A stretch of DNA of 64,000 nucleotides from Acidobacteriota bacterium (GTDB lineage: Bacteria; Acidobacteriota; Polarisedimenticolia; JACPZX01): contig JACPZX010000018.1 of NCBI GenBank assembly GCA_016195325.1, forward strand, positions 62,001-126,000, in the 5' to 3' direction. Position 1 is the first letter of the stretch. Each line of letters begins with the position of its first letter. Made by a program: the position numbers and the translations under genes. This document shows positions 25,695 through 33,865 of the stretch, piece by piece. The notes under the pieces are model-generated. The model ran no database searches. It saw only the letters and a program-made list of their open reading frames with translations, and was not told the origin of the DNA.

Positions 25695-27245
25695 ATGCGG
25701 CGCCCACTTGTCGTTGCCCTGACGATCGCGCTTGCCGCGGGCGGTGCCCTCCGTTTCTGGCGCCTCTCCGAAGTTCCGGTCGCGCTGTACTGCGACGAGG
25801 CGTTCCAGGGGTACGAGGCCTACTCGCTCGTCGAGACCGGCGCGGACAGCCGCGGCGTCCGCACCCCCCTCTTCTTCGACATTTTCGGCGTCGGATGGGA
25901 GGAGCCGCTCTATGTCTACCTGACCACGATCCCGGTGAAGATTCTCGGCACCACCGAGGCGGCGACGCGCGCCGTCGCCGCGGCCGCGGGGACCCTTTCG
26001 CTCGCCGCGGTGGCGGCCCTCGCCTTCCCGCTGGGCGGAGAGATCGGCGCCGCCGCGGCGGCGCTCGCCATGGCGGTTTCCCCATGGGCGTTTCACTTCA
26101 GCCGGACGGGGTTCCAGGCGTCGCTGCTGCCGCTCTTCCTCGCCGCGGGCGCGGCGGCGCTCCTCCACGGGAGCGGCGACGCGGCCGCGGGCCGGCGGCC
26201 GAGGTTCGGAGTGCTTCTCGCCGGCGCGTCGCTCCTCGCCCTCGCGCTCTACACGTACGTCGCCGCGCGGTTCCTCGTGCCGCTGCTACTCGCCGGAATC
26301 GCGGTCGCGGCGATCCCCTCGCTGCGGACGATCGGGGCCGGCCGCGCGGCGGCGATTGCGGCCGTGGTCGTCGTCATCGCCGCGCCGGTCGCGATTTTCG
26401 CGCTCACGCCGCAGGGACAGGCGCGCTACCAGGACGTCTCCCTCGCGTCCCGCTTCCCCGGGGGGGAGGCCGCGTGGCGGTTTGCTGCGAACTACGCCTC
26501 CTACTTCACCCCGGAGTTCCTCCTGACGCGCGGGGACCCCAACGCGCGACACTCGATCCCGGGATTCGGCGCGCTCCACGCGCACGACCTGCTCCTCCTG
26601 TGCGCCGGAGCCGTGGCGGCGATGAGACGGCGGGGCGCGGCCGATCTCTTCGTCCTCTGGTGGCTCGCGATCGCCCCCCTCCCCGCCGCGCTCGCCGCCG
26701 ACCCCGCGCACGCCGTCCGCGCGATCGGCGCGATCCCGCCGATCTACGCGCTCGAGGGGCTCGGCGCGTTCGCGCTCCTCCGCCCCGGCCGCCCGCTCGA
26801 TCCCGCCCGGCGCCGATCGCGCGCGCTCCTTGCGGCCGTCGCGCTGGCGGCCCTCGTCTCGTCGGCGGCCTATCTGCGGAGCTACTTCGTCGATTACCCG
26901 CGGGTGTCGGGACCCGCGTGGGAGTACGGGCTGAAGGAGGCGTACCGCGAGATCGAGGCGGTGGGGGCGGACCACGACAGCTTCTACGTCACGCGCACCA
27001 TCGACTTCCCCTTCATCCAGCGGCTCTACCTCTTCGCCTTCCCGCCGGCCGAATACCAGCGCTCCCGGTTCGCCGGAACGAAGTATCTCTTCGACGAGCC
27101 GGTATTCTACGGGGGGGGACTCGTGCCGGGGCGACTCTCGCCGCTCTTCCTGTTGAAGCCCGACGAGGTGCCGGAACAGGGGATCGCCGTGCGGCGGACG
27201 ATCCGGTACCCGGATGGGTCGGCCGCCTTCGTCCTCGCGTGGTGA
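25695..27245 (+). CDS. GT39/ArnT-like membrane glycosyltransferase
   Basis: 516 residues with about ten hydrophobic helices. The acidic pair in the first extracytoplasmic loop, LYCDEAFQGYEAY (about residues 35-46), is the catalytic DE motif of GT-C enzymes of the PMT/ArnT group, which use polyprenyl-phosphate sugars. The C-terminal region (FLLKPDEVPEQGIAVRRTIRYPDG) is a soluble extracytoplasmic domain. The next gene, 4 bases on, is a GT2 enzyme of the type that makes dolichyl/polyprenyl-phosphate sugars. Together they could charge a lipid carrier and transfer the sugar outside the cytoplasmic membrane. The acceptor is unknown. Confidence 0.82.
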   Translation: MRRPLVVALTIALAAGGALRFWRLSEVPVALYCDEAFQGYEAYSLVETGADSRGVRTPLFFDIFGVGWEEPLYVYLTTIPVKILGTTEAATRAVAAAAGTLSLAAVAALAFPLGGEIGAAAAALAMAVSPWAFHFSRTGFQASLLPLFLAAGAAALLHGSGDAAAGRRPRFGVLLAGASLLALALYTYVAARFLVPLLLAGIAVAAIPSLRTIGAGRAAAIAAVVVVIAAPVAIFALTPQGQARYQDVSLASRFPGGEAAWRFAANYASYFTPEFLLTRGDPNARHSIPGFGALHAHDLLLLCAGAVAAMRRRGAADLFVLWWLAIAPLPAALAADPAHAVRAIGAIPPIYALEGLGAFALLRPGRPLDPARRRSRALLAAVALAALVSSAAYLRSYFVDYPRVSGPAWEYGLKEAYREIEAVGADHDSFYVTRTIDFPFIQRLYLFAFPPAEYQRSRFAGTKYLFDEPVFYGGGLVPGRLSPLFLLKPDEVPEQGIAVRRTIRYPDGSAAFVLAW

Positions 27246-27249
27246 TGCC

Positions 27250-27996
27250 GTGGACCCCATCCGCCTTTCCGTGATCCTCCCCGCGTACAACGAGGCCGCC
27301 GGGATCGCATCGTCTCTCGAGCGCCTCGGACGCCACCTCTCGGCACGCGGGGGGGCGTGGGAGATCGTCGTCGTCGACGACGGGAGCGCGGACGACACGC
27401 GCGCACGCGTCACCGAAGCCTCGCGAAGCGACCCGCGCGTGCGGCTCGTCGCGCTCGAGGCGCACCAGGGAAAAGGGGGGGCGGTGATCCGCGGTCTCGC
27501 CGAGGCCAGAGGGGCGATCATCGCGACGACGGACGCGGATCTCTCCTACGCGCTCGAGGATCTCGACGCGGTCATCGCGGCGGTGGAGGGCGGGGCGGAC
27601 GTCGCCACGGGCAACCGGCACGACCCCGCGTCGCGCATCGAGCTGCGCTCCGGACTTCTCCCCTATCTCGTGAGGCGATGGATCGCCGGGAGCGCCTTCC
27701 GGCTCGTCGTGCACCTGCTCTTCCGTCTCGGGGTGACGGACACCCAGTGCGGGCTGAAGGCCTTCTCGCGTCGCGGCGCGGAGGAGGTGCGCCGCCGCCT
27801 CGTGACGCGCCGGTTCCTCTTCGACGTCGAGATCTTCGTGATCGCGAGCGGCCTCGGGTTGCGCGTCGCCGAGGTCCCCGTGCGCCTCCGGTACCTGAGC
27901 GGGGGTTCGAGCGTGCGGATGGTCTCGGGGCTTCCCGCGACGGCTATGGATCTCGCGCGGATCAAGATCGCCGACGTGCGGGGCCGTTACGGGTGA
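27250..27996 (+). CDS. GT2 glycosyltransferase, polyprenyl-phosphate sugar synthase type
   Basis: 248 residues from a GTG 5 bases after the upstream stop. GT2 motifs: SVILPAYNEAAGIASSL, IVVVDDGSADDT, TTDADLSY (the DxD-type metal site) and the C-terminal DTQCGLKAFSR with FLFDVEIFVIA. This is the pattern of dolichyl-phosphate beta-glucosyltransferase/DPM1-like enzymes with no membrane helices. Likely product: polyprenyl-phosphate-hexose supplied to the preceding GT-C enzyme. An upstream in-frame ATG at 27214 would overlap the previous gene and gives a non-homologous extension. Confidence 0.9.
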   Translation: MDPIRLSVILPAYNEAAGIASSLERLGRHLSARGGAWEIVVVDDGSADDTRARVTEASRSDPRVRLVALEAHQGKGGAVIRGLAEARGAIIATTDADLSYALEDLDAVIAAVEGGADVATGNRHDPASRIELRSGLLPYLVRRWIAGSAFRLVVHLLFRLGVTDTQCGLKAFSRRGAEEVRRRLVTRRFLFDVEIFVIASGLGLRVAEVPVRLRYLSGGSSVRMVSGLPATAMDLARIKIADVRGRYG

Positions 27997-28002
27997 GGCG
28001 GC

Positions 28003-28881
28003 CTACCGGTAGGGGACGCCGTCGGTGGCGGTCCGCTCCCTGAAGAGGCCCAGGAGCCGCTGGAAGGCGGGCCCGGGCCGGCCGTCCCCGACCACCCGGC
28101 CGTCGACCTCGACGACGGGGATCAGCTCGGCCCCCGTGCCGCAGAGGAACACCTCGTCGGCCTTGTAGAGATCGTACTGGACGAGCGTGCGCTCCGCGCA
28201 GTCGATCCCCTTCTCGGCGCAGATCTGGAGGATCACCTTGCGCGTGATCCCCTCGAGGATGCCGACGTGGGTGGGCGGCGTGAAGAGCTTTCCCCCTTCG
28301 ACGGCGAAGATGTTGTCGGCGGTCCCCTCGGTGACGTACCCGGCGTCGTTGAGCATGATCCCCTCGTCGACGCCCGCGCGGATCGCCTCGAGCTTCCCCA
28401 TGATGTTGTTGAGGTAGTTGAGGGTCTTGATCTGCGGGTTGAGCGCGTCGGGGCGGTTCCGCCGGGTCGAGCAGACGATCGTCTTGAGCCCCTGTTTGTA
28501 CTTCTCCTCGGGGTAGAGGCGGATGGCGCCGGCGATGATGTACACGGCCGCCTTCGCGCACTTGCGCGGATCGATGCCGAGGTCGCCCGGGCCGCGCGAG
28601 ACCACGAGGCGGACGTAGGCGTCGTCGAGCCCCGTGCGGCGGACCGTCTCGAGCAGAATTTGGTTCAGCTCCTCCCGGCCGTGGGGGATCTCGAGGAGGA
28701 TCGCCTTCGCGGAGTTGTAGAGGCGATCGAGGTGATCGCGCATCCGGAAGATGCGGCCGTGGTACGCGCGGATCCCCTCGAAGACGCCGTCGCCGTAGAG
28801 GAAGCCGTGCTCGTACAGGGAAATCTGCGCCCTCTCCTTGTCGTCGAGGTACTGGCCGTTGAGGTAAATGGAGAGCGCCAT
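28003..28881 (-). CDS. ilvE: Branched-chain amino acid aminotransferase
   Basis: 292 residues, class IV PLP aminotransferase. The start MALSIYLNGQYLDDKERAQISLYEHGFLYGDGVFEGIRAY region is typical (the LYGDGVFEG motif). The PLP lysine lies in NPQIKTLNYLNN, and GYVTEGTADNIFAV is the cofactor-phosphate site. It interconverts Val/Leu/Ile and their 2-oxo acids with glutamate. The ATG at 28881 is chosen over one 33 bases earlier because AGGGGG lies 7 bases before it. A good promoter is at 28973-28945. No other ilv gene is nearby. A D-amino-acid transaminase reading is less likely given the BCAT motifs. Confidence 0.93.
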   Translation of the reverse strand: MALSIYLNGQYLDDKERAQISLYEHGFLYGDGVFEGIRAYHGRIFRMRDHLDRLYNSAKAILLEIPHGREELNQILLETVRRTGLDDAYVRLVVSRGPGDLGIDPRKCAKAAVYIIAGAIRLYPEEKYKQGLKTIVCSTRRNRPDALNPQIKTLNYLNNIMGKLEAIRAGVDEGIMLNDAGYVTEGTADNIFAVEGGKLFTPPTHVGILEGITRKVILQICAEKGIDCAERTLVQYDLYKADEVFLCGTGAELIPVVEVDGRVVGDGRPGPAFQRLLGLFRERTATDGVPYR

Positions 28882-28944
28882 CGTGGTCCCCCTGGCGTTG
28901 GTGTTCGGCCCCATGTCGTCGAGCTCCGTGCGCGGTGAGCCGTC

Positions 28945-28973
28945 ATCTTAAGGGAGCCCGCCGGAGGCGTCAA
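28945..28973 (-). promoter_or_regulatory. Sigma-70-type promoter for ilvE
   Basis: TTGACG (28973-28968), 17-base spacer, TAAGAT (28950-28945) on the minus strand; leader about 57 bases. Confidence 0.6.
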
Positions 28974-29034
28974 CAGGATCCGCCCCCGGCCACGCGGCGA
29001 ATGGCTGCATCCAATCGGCCCGGCGCGCGCCCCC

Positions 29035-29508
29035 TCAGCGCATCGGCTTCTCGAGCGTGACCCACGACGACGGCGCGAAGCCGAGCGACGCGAAGAACGC
29101 GCCGAGGGGATCCCCGGGGCGCACGAGGCACTGCACGATCTCGAGGTTCATCTTGCGGAATGTCTCGAGGAGCGATCTCGCGAGAAGCGAGGCGACCCCG
29201 GCGCGACGGAAATCGGGGTGGACGCCGATCGCCACGATGCGCGCGCAGCGGGGCATCCCGAACTGCCACGCCTGCACGTCGCCGACGACGAACCCGACGA
29301 CCCGCGATCCCGACTCCGCCACCTCGCACAGATAGGACGACATCGCCGGCCGGGGCGCGTTCTCCTCGGGCTCGTAGAGCGTCAGGAGCCCTCGCCAGAA
29401 CCCGGCCTTCTCGACGCCGGTGACGAGGGCGTCGATCGAGATGATCGCCTCGGCGTCCCCTTCCCGGAGCGGACGAATCTTCACCTGGACTTCCGCGGGC
29501 GCTGGCAT
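29035..29508 (-). CDS. GNAT-family N-acetyltransferase
   Basis: 157 residues. The GNAT core is clear: VKIRPLREGDAEAI at the N terminus, VVGFVVGDVQAW, and the acetyl-CoA pyrophosphate loop in IVAIGVHPDFRRAGVASLL (R-x-x-G-x-A variant of Q/RxxGxG/A), then FRKMNLEIVQCLVRPGD and FFASLGFAPSSWVTLEKPM. The final motif is like protein or amino-acid acetyltransferases, but the substrate cannot be inferred. The ATG at 29508 has GGAGG five bases before it; an ATG 30 bases earlier is less well placed. It follows the NicO/TauE-like permease gene by 26 bases. Confidence 0.88.
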   Translation of the reverse strand: MPAPAEVQVKIRPLREGDAEAIISIDALVTGVEKAGFWRGLLTLYEPEENAPRPAMSSYLCEVAESGSRVVGFVVGDVQAWQFGMPRCARIVAIGVHPDFRRAGVASLLARSLLETFRKMNLEIVQCLVRPGDPLGAFFASLGFAPSSWVTLEKPMR

Positions 29509-29534
29509 GCGCACCTCCCAATCTCCGCGGCGGC

Positions 29535-30287
29535 TCAACCGCCGAAGAGCATGACGACGAGGCCGGTGGCGGCGATGAGCGCGCCGCTGAGGACCTCACC
29601 ATATCGGATGAGGAACGGGCTCTCGAGACGGGCCGTGCCGCGCAGCCCGATCAGAGCCACCGCCACCATGCAGACGACGGTGCTCAGGGCGAAGGCGAGC
29701 GACACGGCGACGAGGGCCCCCGTCCCCATCGAACCGGCGTAGTGGATGTAGGGGATGACGAGCAGGCATGGATTGAACCCGACGATGCCGGCGAGCGCGA
29801 GGCCGCTCAGGCGCGCCCGGCGCCCCGCGACAGCCGCCGTTCCCGCCAGCCCGACGGCCGGGGGCACGGCCATGGCGGTCGCCCCCTCCATGTCGTGAGG
29901 ATGGGCGCGACCCCGCTCGTGCGCGACGCCGGGGGCATGGTGCGGGTGCACGCCGAACGAGTGATGGTGCCCCCCCTCGAGGAAGAACCAGCCGGCGTAG
30001 ACGGCGCCGAAGAGGACCATGACGGTGGAAGAGATCCTCCCGATCGACGCACCGAGCCCCGCGATGGACGCGGCCCCGCTCGACGCCCAGAAGGCCGCGA
30101 GGCCGAGGCCGACGGAGAGCGCGACGTGGAGGATCGCCGATCCGGCGGTCATGATCGCGGTCCTGCGGGACCCCCACCCCTCGGAGCGGGCGACGAGGAC
30201 GAACGGGAGCCAGTGATCGGGGATGAGCGTGTGGAAAACCGCGGTGGTGATCGTCGTGAGCACGAGGACCAGGAGCGGATCGCGCAC
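29535..30287 (-). CDS. NicO/UreH/TauE-like membrane permease with His-rich loop
   Basis: 250 residues from a GTG with GGAG six bases upstream. There are six hydrophobic helices. The first loop has TLIPDHWLPF, like the H-x-x-D-H metal motif of nickel/cobalt NicO-type transporters; NPCLLVIPYIHY in the second half is typical of the UreH/DsbD-like fold. Between about residues 100 and 130 lies a histidine-rich stretch (GGHHHSFGVHPHH, then HERGRAHPHD), suggesting binding of a transition metal. A divalent metal exporter or importer is most likely; the ion is not decided. It is co-directional with a GNAT gene. Confidence 0.72.
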   Translation of the reverse strand: MRDPLLVLVLTTITTAVFHTLIPDHWLPFVLVARSEGWGSRRTAIMTAGSAILHVALSVGLGLAAFWASSGAASIAGLGASIGRISSTVMVLFGAVYAGWFFLEGGHHHSFGVHPHHAPGVAHERGRAHPHDMEGATAMAVPPAVGLAGTAAVAGRRARLSGLALAGIVGFNPCLLVIPYIHYAGSMGTGALVAVSLAFALSTVVCMVAVALIGLRGTARLESPFLIRYGEVLSGALIAATGLVVMLFGG

Positions 30288-30349
30288 GCTGTCTCCAGGG
30301 TTCGCCGGCGCCTACCGCCTCGCCGGCGCGAGGGCCGCCGCGGCGCGCC

Positions 30350-30378
30350 TTGATCGGCCCCGGTCAACCGGCTATGTT
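30350..30378 (+). promoter_or_regulatory. Promoter for the secreted protein gene at 30448
   Basis: TTGATC (30350-30355), 17-base spacer, TATGTT (30373-30378); both hexamers match consensus at four of six bases. Leader about 60 bases. Confidence 0.4.
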
Positions 30379-30447
30379 TCGCGCGGGTCAACCGCCGGCG
30401 GAAGGCGAAACTCCCGCGCAGGTTAGCAGATCGCCGCGGCTCTCCCG

Positions 30448-31317
30448 ATGAGGATGACCGGAGTGAAATCCAGCCCCAAGATCGTCCTGACCCTCATGGC
30501 CGTCACCCTCGCCGGCGCCGCCCCGCAGACGGGAGGCGCCGACAAGCCCGCCGAGCCTCCCAGGGCGACCCCGAGGATGCCGTCGGCGCCCCCGAACGAG
30601 GGGATCGTGCGGCGCGACGACCGGGCCGAGCAGGTGCTCAAGGCCGCCATCGACGCGCAGGGGGGGCGGGACACGATCGCGGGGCGCCAGACCATCTATC
30701 TGAAGACCAGCATCAAGAACTACGACTACCCGGAGCCCGTGAGCGGCACCATCACCACCTGGTTCAAGCGGCCGCTGAAGATCCGCCAGGAGATCACGTA
30801 TCCCCACAAGAAGGAGATCCGCGCCTTCGACGGGGAGCGGGCGTGGATCGACTCGGGAAAGGGGGCCTCGCTGCTCGGTCCCCTGGCCGCGAGGATGATG
30901 GAGCGAGGCATCCGCGAGCTCGACTCGCCCCTCCTGTACGGCGAAGGGAACCTCAGCTACCTCAGCGTCGCCAAGGACCCGCAGGGGCGGATGACCCAGA
31001 AGCTCTCGTGGCACCACGAGGGGTACGCCCGGGACATCATGGTCGACATGGCGACCAGCCGCGTGCTCGTCATCGGCGAGTTCGACACTCCCGCCGGCGC
31101 AATCTCGCGGATGAGGGTCTACGACGACTATCGCCCGGTGCAGGGAATGTGGCTCCCCTTTCACCAGGAGACGTTCCGCAACGACCAGCGCTACTCGGTC
31201 ACGGACGTCATCGAGGCGAAGTTCAACGGTCCCGTGGACGACGCTCTCTTCGCCTTCCCGGGAGCCGACGGCTCGGGGGTCGGGAGCCCCGGCTCCGCGG
31301 CGCACGGCCCGCGCTGA
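30448..31317 (+). CDS. Secreted protein, LolA/LolB-like fold candidate
   Basis: 289 residues with a signal-like N terminus (about 8-27) and a Pro-rich linker to about residue 55. The body (about 58-275) has the pattern of bacterial outer-membrane-associated proteins with a lipoprotein-sorting-like half barrel: AAIDAQGGRDTIAGRQTIYLKTSI, WFKRPLKIRQEITYP, IRAFDGERAWIDSG, and MRVYDDYRPVQGMWLPFHQET. No cysteine lipobox is present. Function unknown; such proteins are common beside unrelated genes in Acidobacteriota. It converges on pabB. Confidence 0.72.
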   Translation: MRMTGVKSSPKIVLTLMAVTLAGAAPQTGGADKPAEPPRATPRMPSAPPNEGIVRRDDRAEQVLKAAIDAQGGRDTIAGRQTIYLKTSIKNYDYPEPVSGTITTWFKRPLKIRQEITYPHKKEIRAFDGERAWIDSGKGASLLGPLAARMMERGIRELDSPLLYGEGNLSYLSVAKDPQGRMTQKLSWHHEGYARDIMVDMATSRVLVIGEFDTPAGAISRMRVYDDYRPVQGMWLPFHQETFRNDQRYSVTDVIEAKFNGPVDDALFAFPGADGSGVGSPGSAAHGPR

Positions 31318-31337
31318 CCTCATCCTCGCGGAGCGGA

Positions 31338-32783
31338 TCACTCCGCGCGAGCGACTCCCTCTTCTGAGACCGCCGCGAGCGCCGCGAGCGCTCTCTCCCC
31401 CTTCGTCACGGCCTCGTCATGCTCCGACCCGGGATCCGAATCGGCGACCACGGCCCCGCCCGTCTGAAGATCCACCCGGCCCGCGCCGAGGACGAACGAC
31501 CGGATGAGAACGGACAGATCGGCGTCGCCGCTCGACGCGAGGTAGCCGGCCGCGCCGGCGTACGGGCCGCGCCGCACCGGCTCGATCTCGTCGATCACCT
31601 CCATCGCGCGGATCTTCGGGGCCCCCGTCATCGAGCCGGGGGGAAAGAGCGCGCGCACGGCGTCGATCGCGCCCCGACGGGGCGCGAGGGCCCCGCGCAC
31701 CGTCGAGACCAGATGGTGCACCCCCTCGAACGACTCGAGAGCGCAGAGGGAGGCGACCTCGACCGATCCTGTCCGGCAGACGCGCCCGAGATCGTTGCGG
31801 ACGAGGTCGACGATCATCACGTTCTCCGCCCGGTCCTTGGCGCTGCCGAGGAGCGCGCGCGCCGCCGCGGCGTCGCCCGCGGGATCCGCGTGCCGGCGCG
31901 CCGTCCCCTTGATCGGAGACGACTCCACCATCCCGCCGCGGACCCTCAGGAACCTCTCGGGCGACGACGAGACGATGGCGCCGCTCGACGTCTCGATGAA
32001 GGACGCGAAGGGGGCCGCGTTCATCCGGCAGAGCGCGGCGAAGAGGGCCCTCGGGTCGGGCGCCGCCGGCACCGAGAGCCGGCGCGAGAGGTTGACCTCG
32101 TAGACGTCGCCGGCGGCGATGCGCCGCTGGATGGCGCGCACCGCGCCGAGGTACGCGTCGCGGCTGAAGGAGGAGGCCCCCTCGGGCATCCGGGCTCCCC
32201 CCCTCGGGAGCGGGCCCGCGTCCTCCTTCGACGCGCGGAGCGCCCATGCCCCCTCGCGCTCGCACGCCGCGCGCGCGAGCGCCTGGCGCTCGGCGTCCCC
32301 GTCCCCGGGGGCCCCGGTCGCGAGGACGGCCCAGGTGGCGGCCGCCCGGTCCCACGCGATCGCCCACCCGTGGAACGAGAGATCGATCTCCGCGTGGGGG
32401 CGGTCGTCGAGCGCGCGCGCCGGAAGCCGCTCGAGGCACCTCGCGGCGTCGTAGGCGATAAAGCCGACGGCGCCGCCGGCGAAGGGCCACGGGGGGGCGA
32501 GCGACGACGGGTGCCGGGCGAGGAGCTCGCCGATCAGGGCGAAAGGGTCTTCGACCTCGAGGGACTCCGTGGCCCCTTCGCGCTCGATCGACGCGCGCCC
32601 GGACCGGTACGCGAGGAGGAGGTACGGATCGGCGACGAGAAGGCTGAACCGCGCGGTCTCGGGGTGATCTCCCCCGCTCCACAGCAGCGCGACGCGGCGG
32701 CGGCCCCGGGAGGCCTCGAGGAGATCGAGTGGATCGCGCCACCCCGGGAGCGACTCGACCCGCGGCGCCGGCGGCTGGCGCAC
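31338..32783 (-). CDS. pabB: Aminodeoxychorismate synthase component I
   Basis: 481 residues from a GTG. The chorismate-binding domain is intact: YEVNLSRRL, SSSPERFLRV, SSPIKGTARR (the PIKGT lysine that distinguishes PabB from TrpE's PIAGT), ENVMIVDLVRNDLGRV, FPPGSMTGAPKIRAMEVIDEIE and YAGAAGYL. It converts chorismate to 4-amino-4-deoxychorismate with ammonia from PabA, a step of folate synthesis. No pabA or pabC is adjacent, although ilvE (also class IV aminotransferase fold) lies 2.5 kb away. It starts 24 bases after the MBL hydrolase gene. Confidence 0.94.
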   Translation of the reverse strand: MRQPPAPRVESLPGWRDPLDLLEASRGRRRVALLWSGGDHPETARFSLLVADPYLLLAYRSGRASIEREGATESLEVEDPFALIGELLARHPSSLAPPWPFAGGAVGFIAYDAARCLERLPARALDDRPHAEIDLSFHGWAIAWDRAAATWAVLATGAPGDGDAERQALARAACEREGAWALRASKEDAGPLPRGGARMPEGASSFSRDAYLGAVRAIQRRIAAGDVYEVNLSRRLSVPAAPDPRALFAALCRMNAAPFASFIETSSGAIVSSSPERFLRVRGGMVESSPIKGTARRHADPAGDAAAARALLGSAKDRAENVMIVDLVRNDLGRVCRTGSVEVASLCALESFEGVHHLVSTVRGALAPRRGAIDAVRALFPPGSMTGAPKIRAMEVIDEIEPVRRGPYAGAAGYLASSGDADLSVLIRSFVLGAGRVDLQTGGAVVADSDPGSEHDEAVTKGERALAALAAVSEEGVARAE

Positions 32784-32807
32784 GCGACGGTCAGCCGCTC
32801 GCGTCGG

Positions 32808-33761
32808 TCACAGCGAGACCTCGAGCCCCTCGTACGCCGCGAACGCGCCGGGGAAGATGGCGGCGGCCTGCTTCTCGATCTCGCGGACGTCGTCGTCCGA
32901 GTGCGAGGGGTCATGGTGGAAGAGGGCCAGCCGCTTCGAGCCGGCCGCGCGCGCGACGACGGCCGCCATCTCGAAGGTGCTGTGCCCGAACCCCTGCGTC
33001 GGCACCGGAAGCCCGGTGTACTCCTCGGGGAGGTACTGCGCGTCGTGGATCAGCAGGTCGGCTCCCCGCGCGAAGTTCACCAGCCTCGCGTCGCCGCCGA
33101 CGTACCCCTCCACGTCCGTCGCGTAGACGACGCTCCGGCCCTCGTAGGAGACGCGGTAGTTGACGACGCCACCCTTCGGATGAGCGAGGTTCTTGAGGAC
33201 GCGGATCGACACGGTGTGCCCGTCGAGCCTGGCGTTGTTGCGCGTCGTGTTGACCATCTCGGGCGCCTCGTTCGGGCGCAGGATGATCAGCTCCGACTCC
33301 TCCACGTTGCGGATCACCTGGCGGCTGCGCATGTCGGCGAGATCGACGGGAAAGAGCGGCGCCATCATCGCGCGCGCCATGATCTCCTTGAAGTCCTCGT
33401 TGAAGACGCGGGGGCCGAAGATGTGCAGGTCCGAGGAGTCGAGGTACGCGGGCTTGAAGAACGGGAACCCCTGGGTGTGATCGTGGTGGGCGTGGCTGAC
33501 GAGGACGACCGCCTCCACCGGCTGGCGGTGGTTCGTGTCGGCGCCGCTGCGGAGATGCGCCCTCAGCAGCTCGTTCCCCAGGCGGATCATCCCGGTGCCC
33601 ATGTCGCACACGATGAGCCGCCCGCCCGCCCGGATCTCGACGCACGACGTGTTCCCACCGAAGTGGAGGTAACTTTCGCCCGAGACGGGGAACGATCCTC
33701 TCACCCCCCAGAACCGGACGATGAAGTCCCCCGCTCCCTTCGGCTTCTCTGCCTTCGACAT
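32808..33761 (-). CDS. MBL-fold metallo-hydrolase
   Basis: 317 residues. Starts with FWGVRGSFPVSG and HFGGNTSCVEI, then LVSHAHHDHTQGFPFF, the HxHxDH di-zinc motif, with YATDVEGYVGG and LFHHDPSHSDDD supplying the distal ligands. This is the PhnP/RNase Z-like branch of the metallo-beta-lactamase superfamily, often acting on cyclic phosphodiesters or nucleotides; the substrate is unknown. It lies between rny and pabB on the same strand, 104 bases after rny... in transcription order rny, MBL hydrolase, pabB. An RNA or cyclic-nucleotide role would fit the rny neighbour but this is inference. Confidence 0.88.
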   Translation of the reverse strand: MSKAEKPKGAGDFIVRFWGVRGSFPVSGESYLHFGGNTSCVEIRAGGRLIVCDMGTGMIRLGNELLRAHLRSGADTNHRQPVEAVVLVSHAHHDHTQGFPFFKPAYLDSSDLHIFGPRVFNEDFKEIMARAMMAPLFPVDLADMRSRQVIRNVEESELIILRPNEAPEMVNTTRNNARLDGHTVSIRVLKNLAHPKGGVVNYRVSYEGRSVVYATDVEGYVGGDARLVNFARGADLLIHDAQYLPEEYTGLPVPTQGFGHSTFEMAAVVARAAGSKRLALFHHDPSHSDDDVREIEKQAAAIFPGAFAAYEGLEVSL

Positions 33762-33865
33762 CGCACCCTGCCTCTGGGCGACGAGAACCCTGAAACCCTG
33801 CTACCCGCCGGCGCCGCATCCCGTCGGGCGGGCCCCATGATAAACCGAAGGACCCTCCGCGGTCA

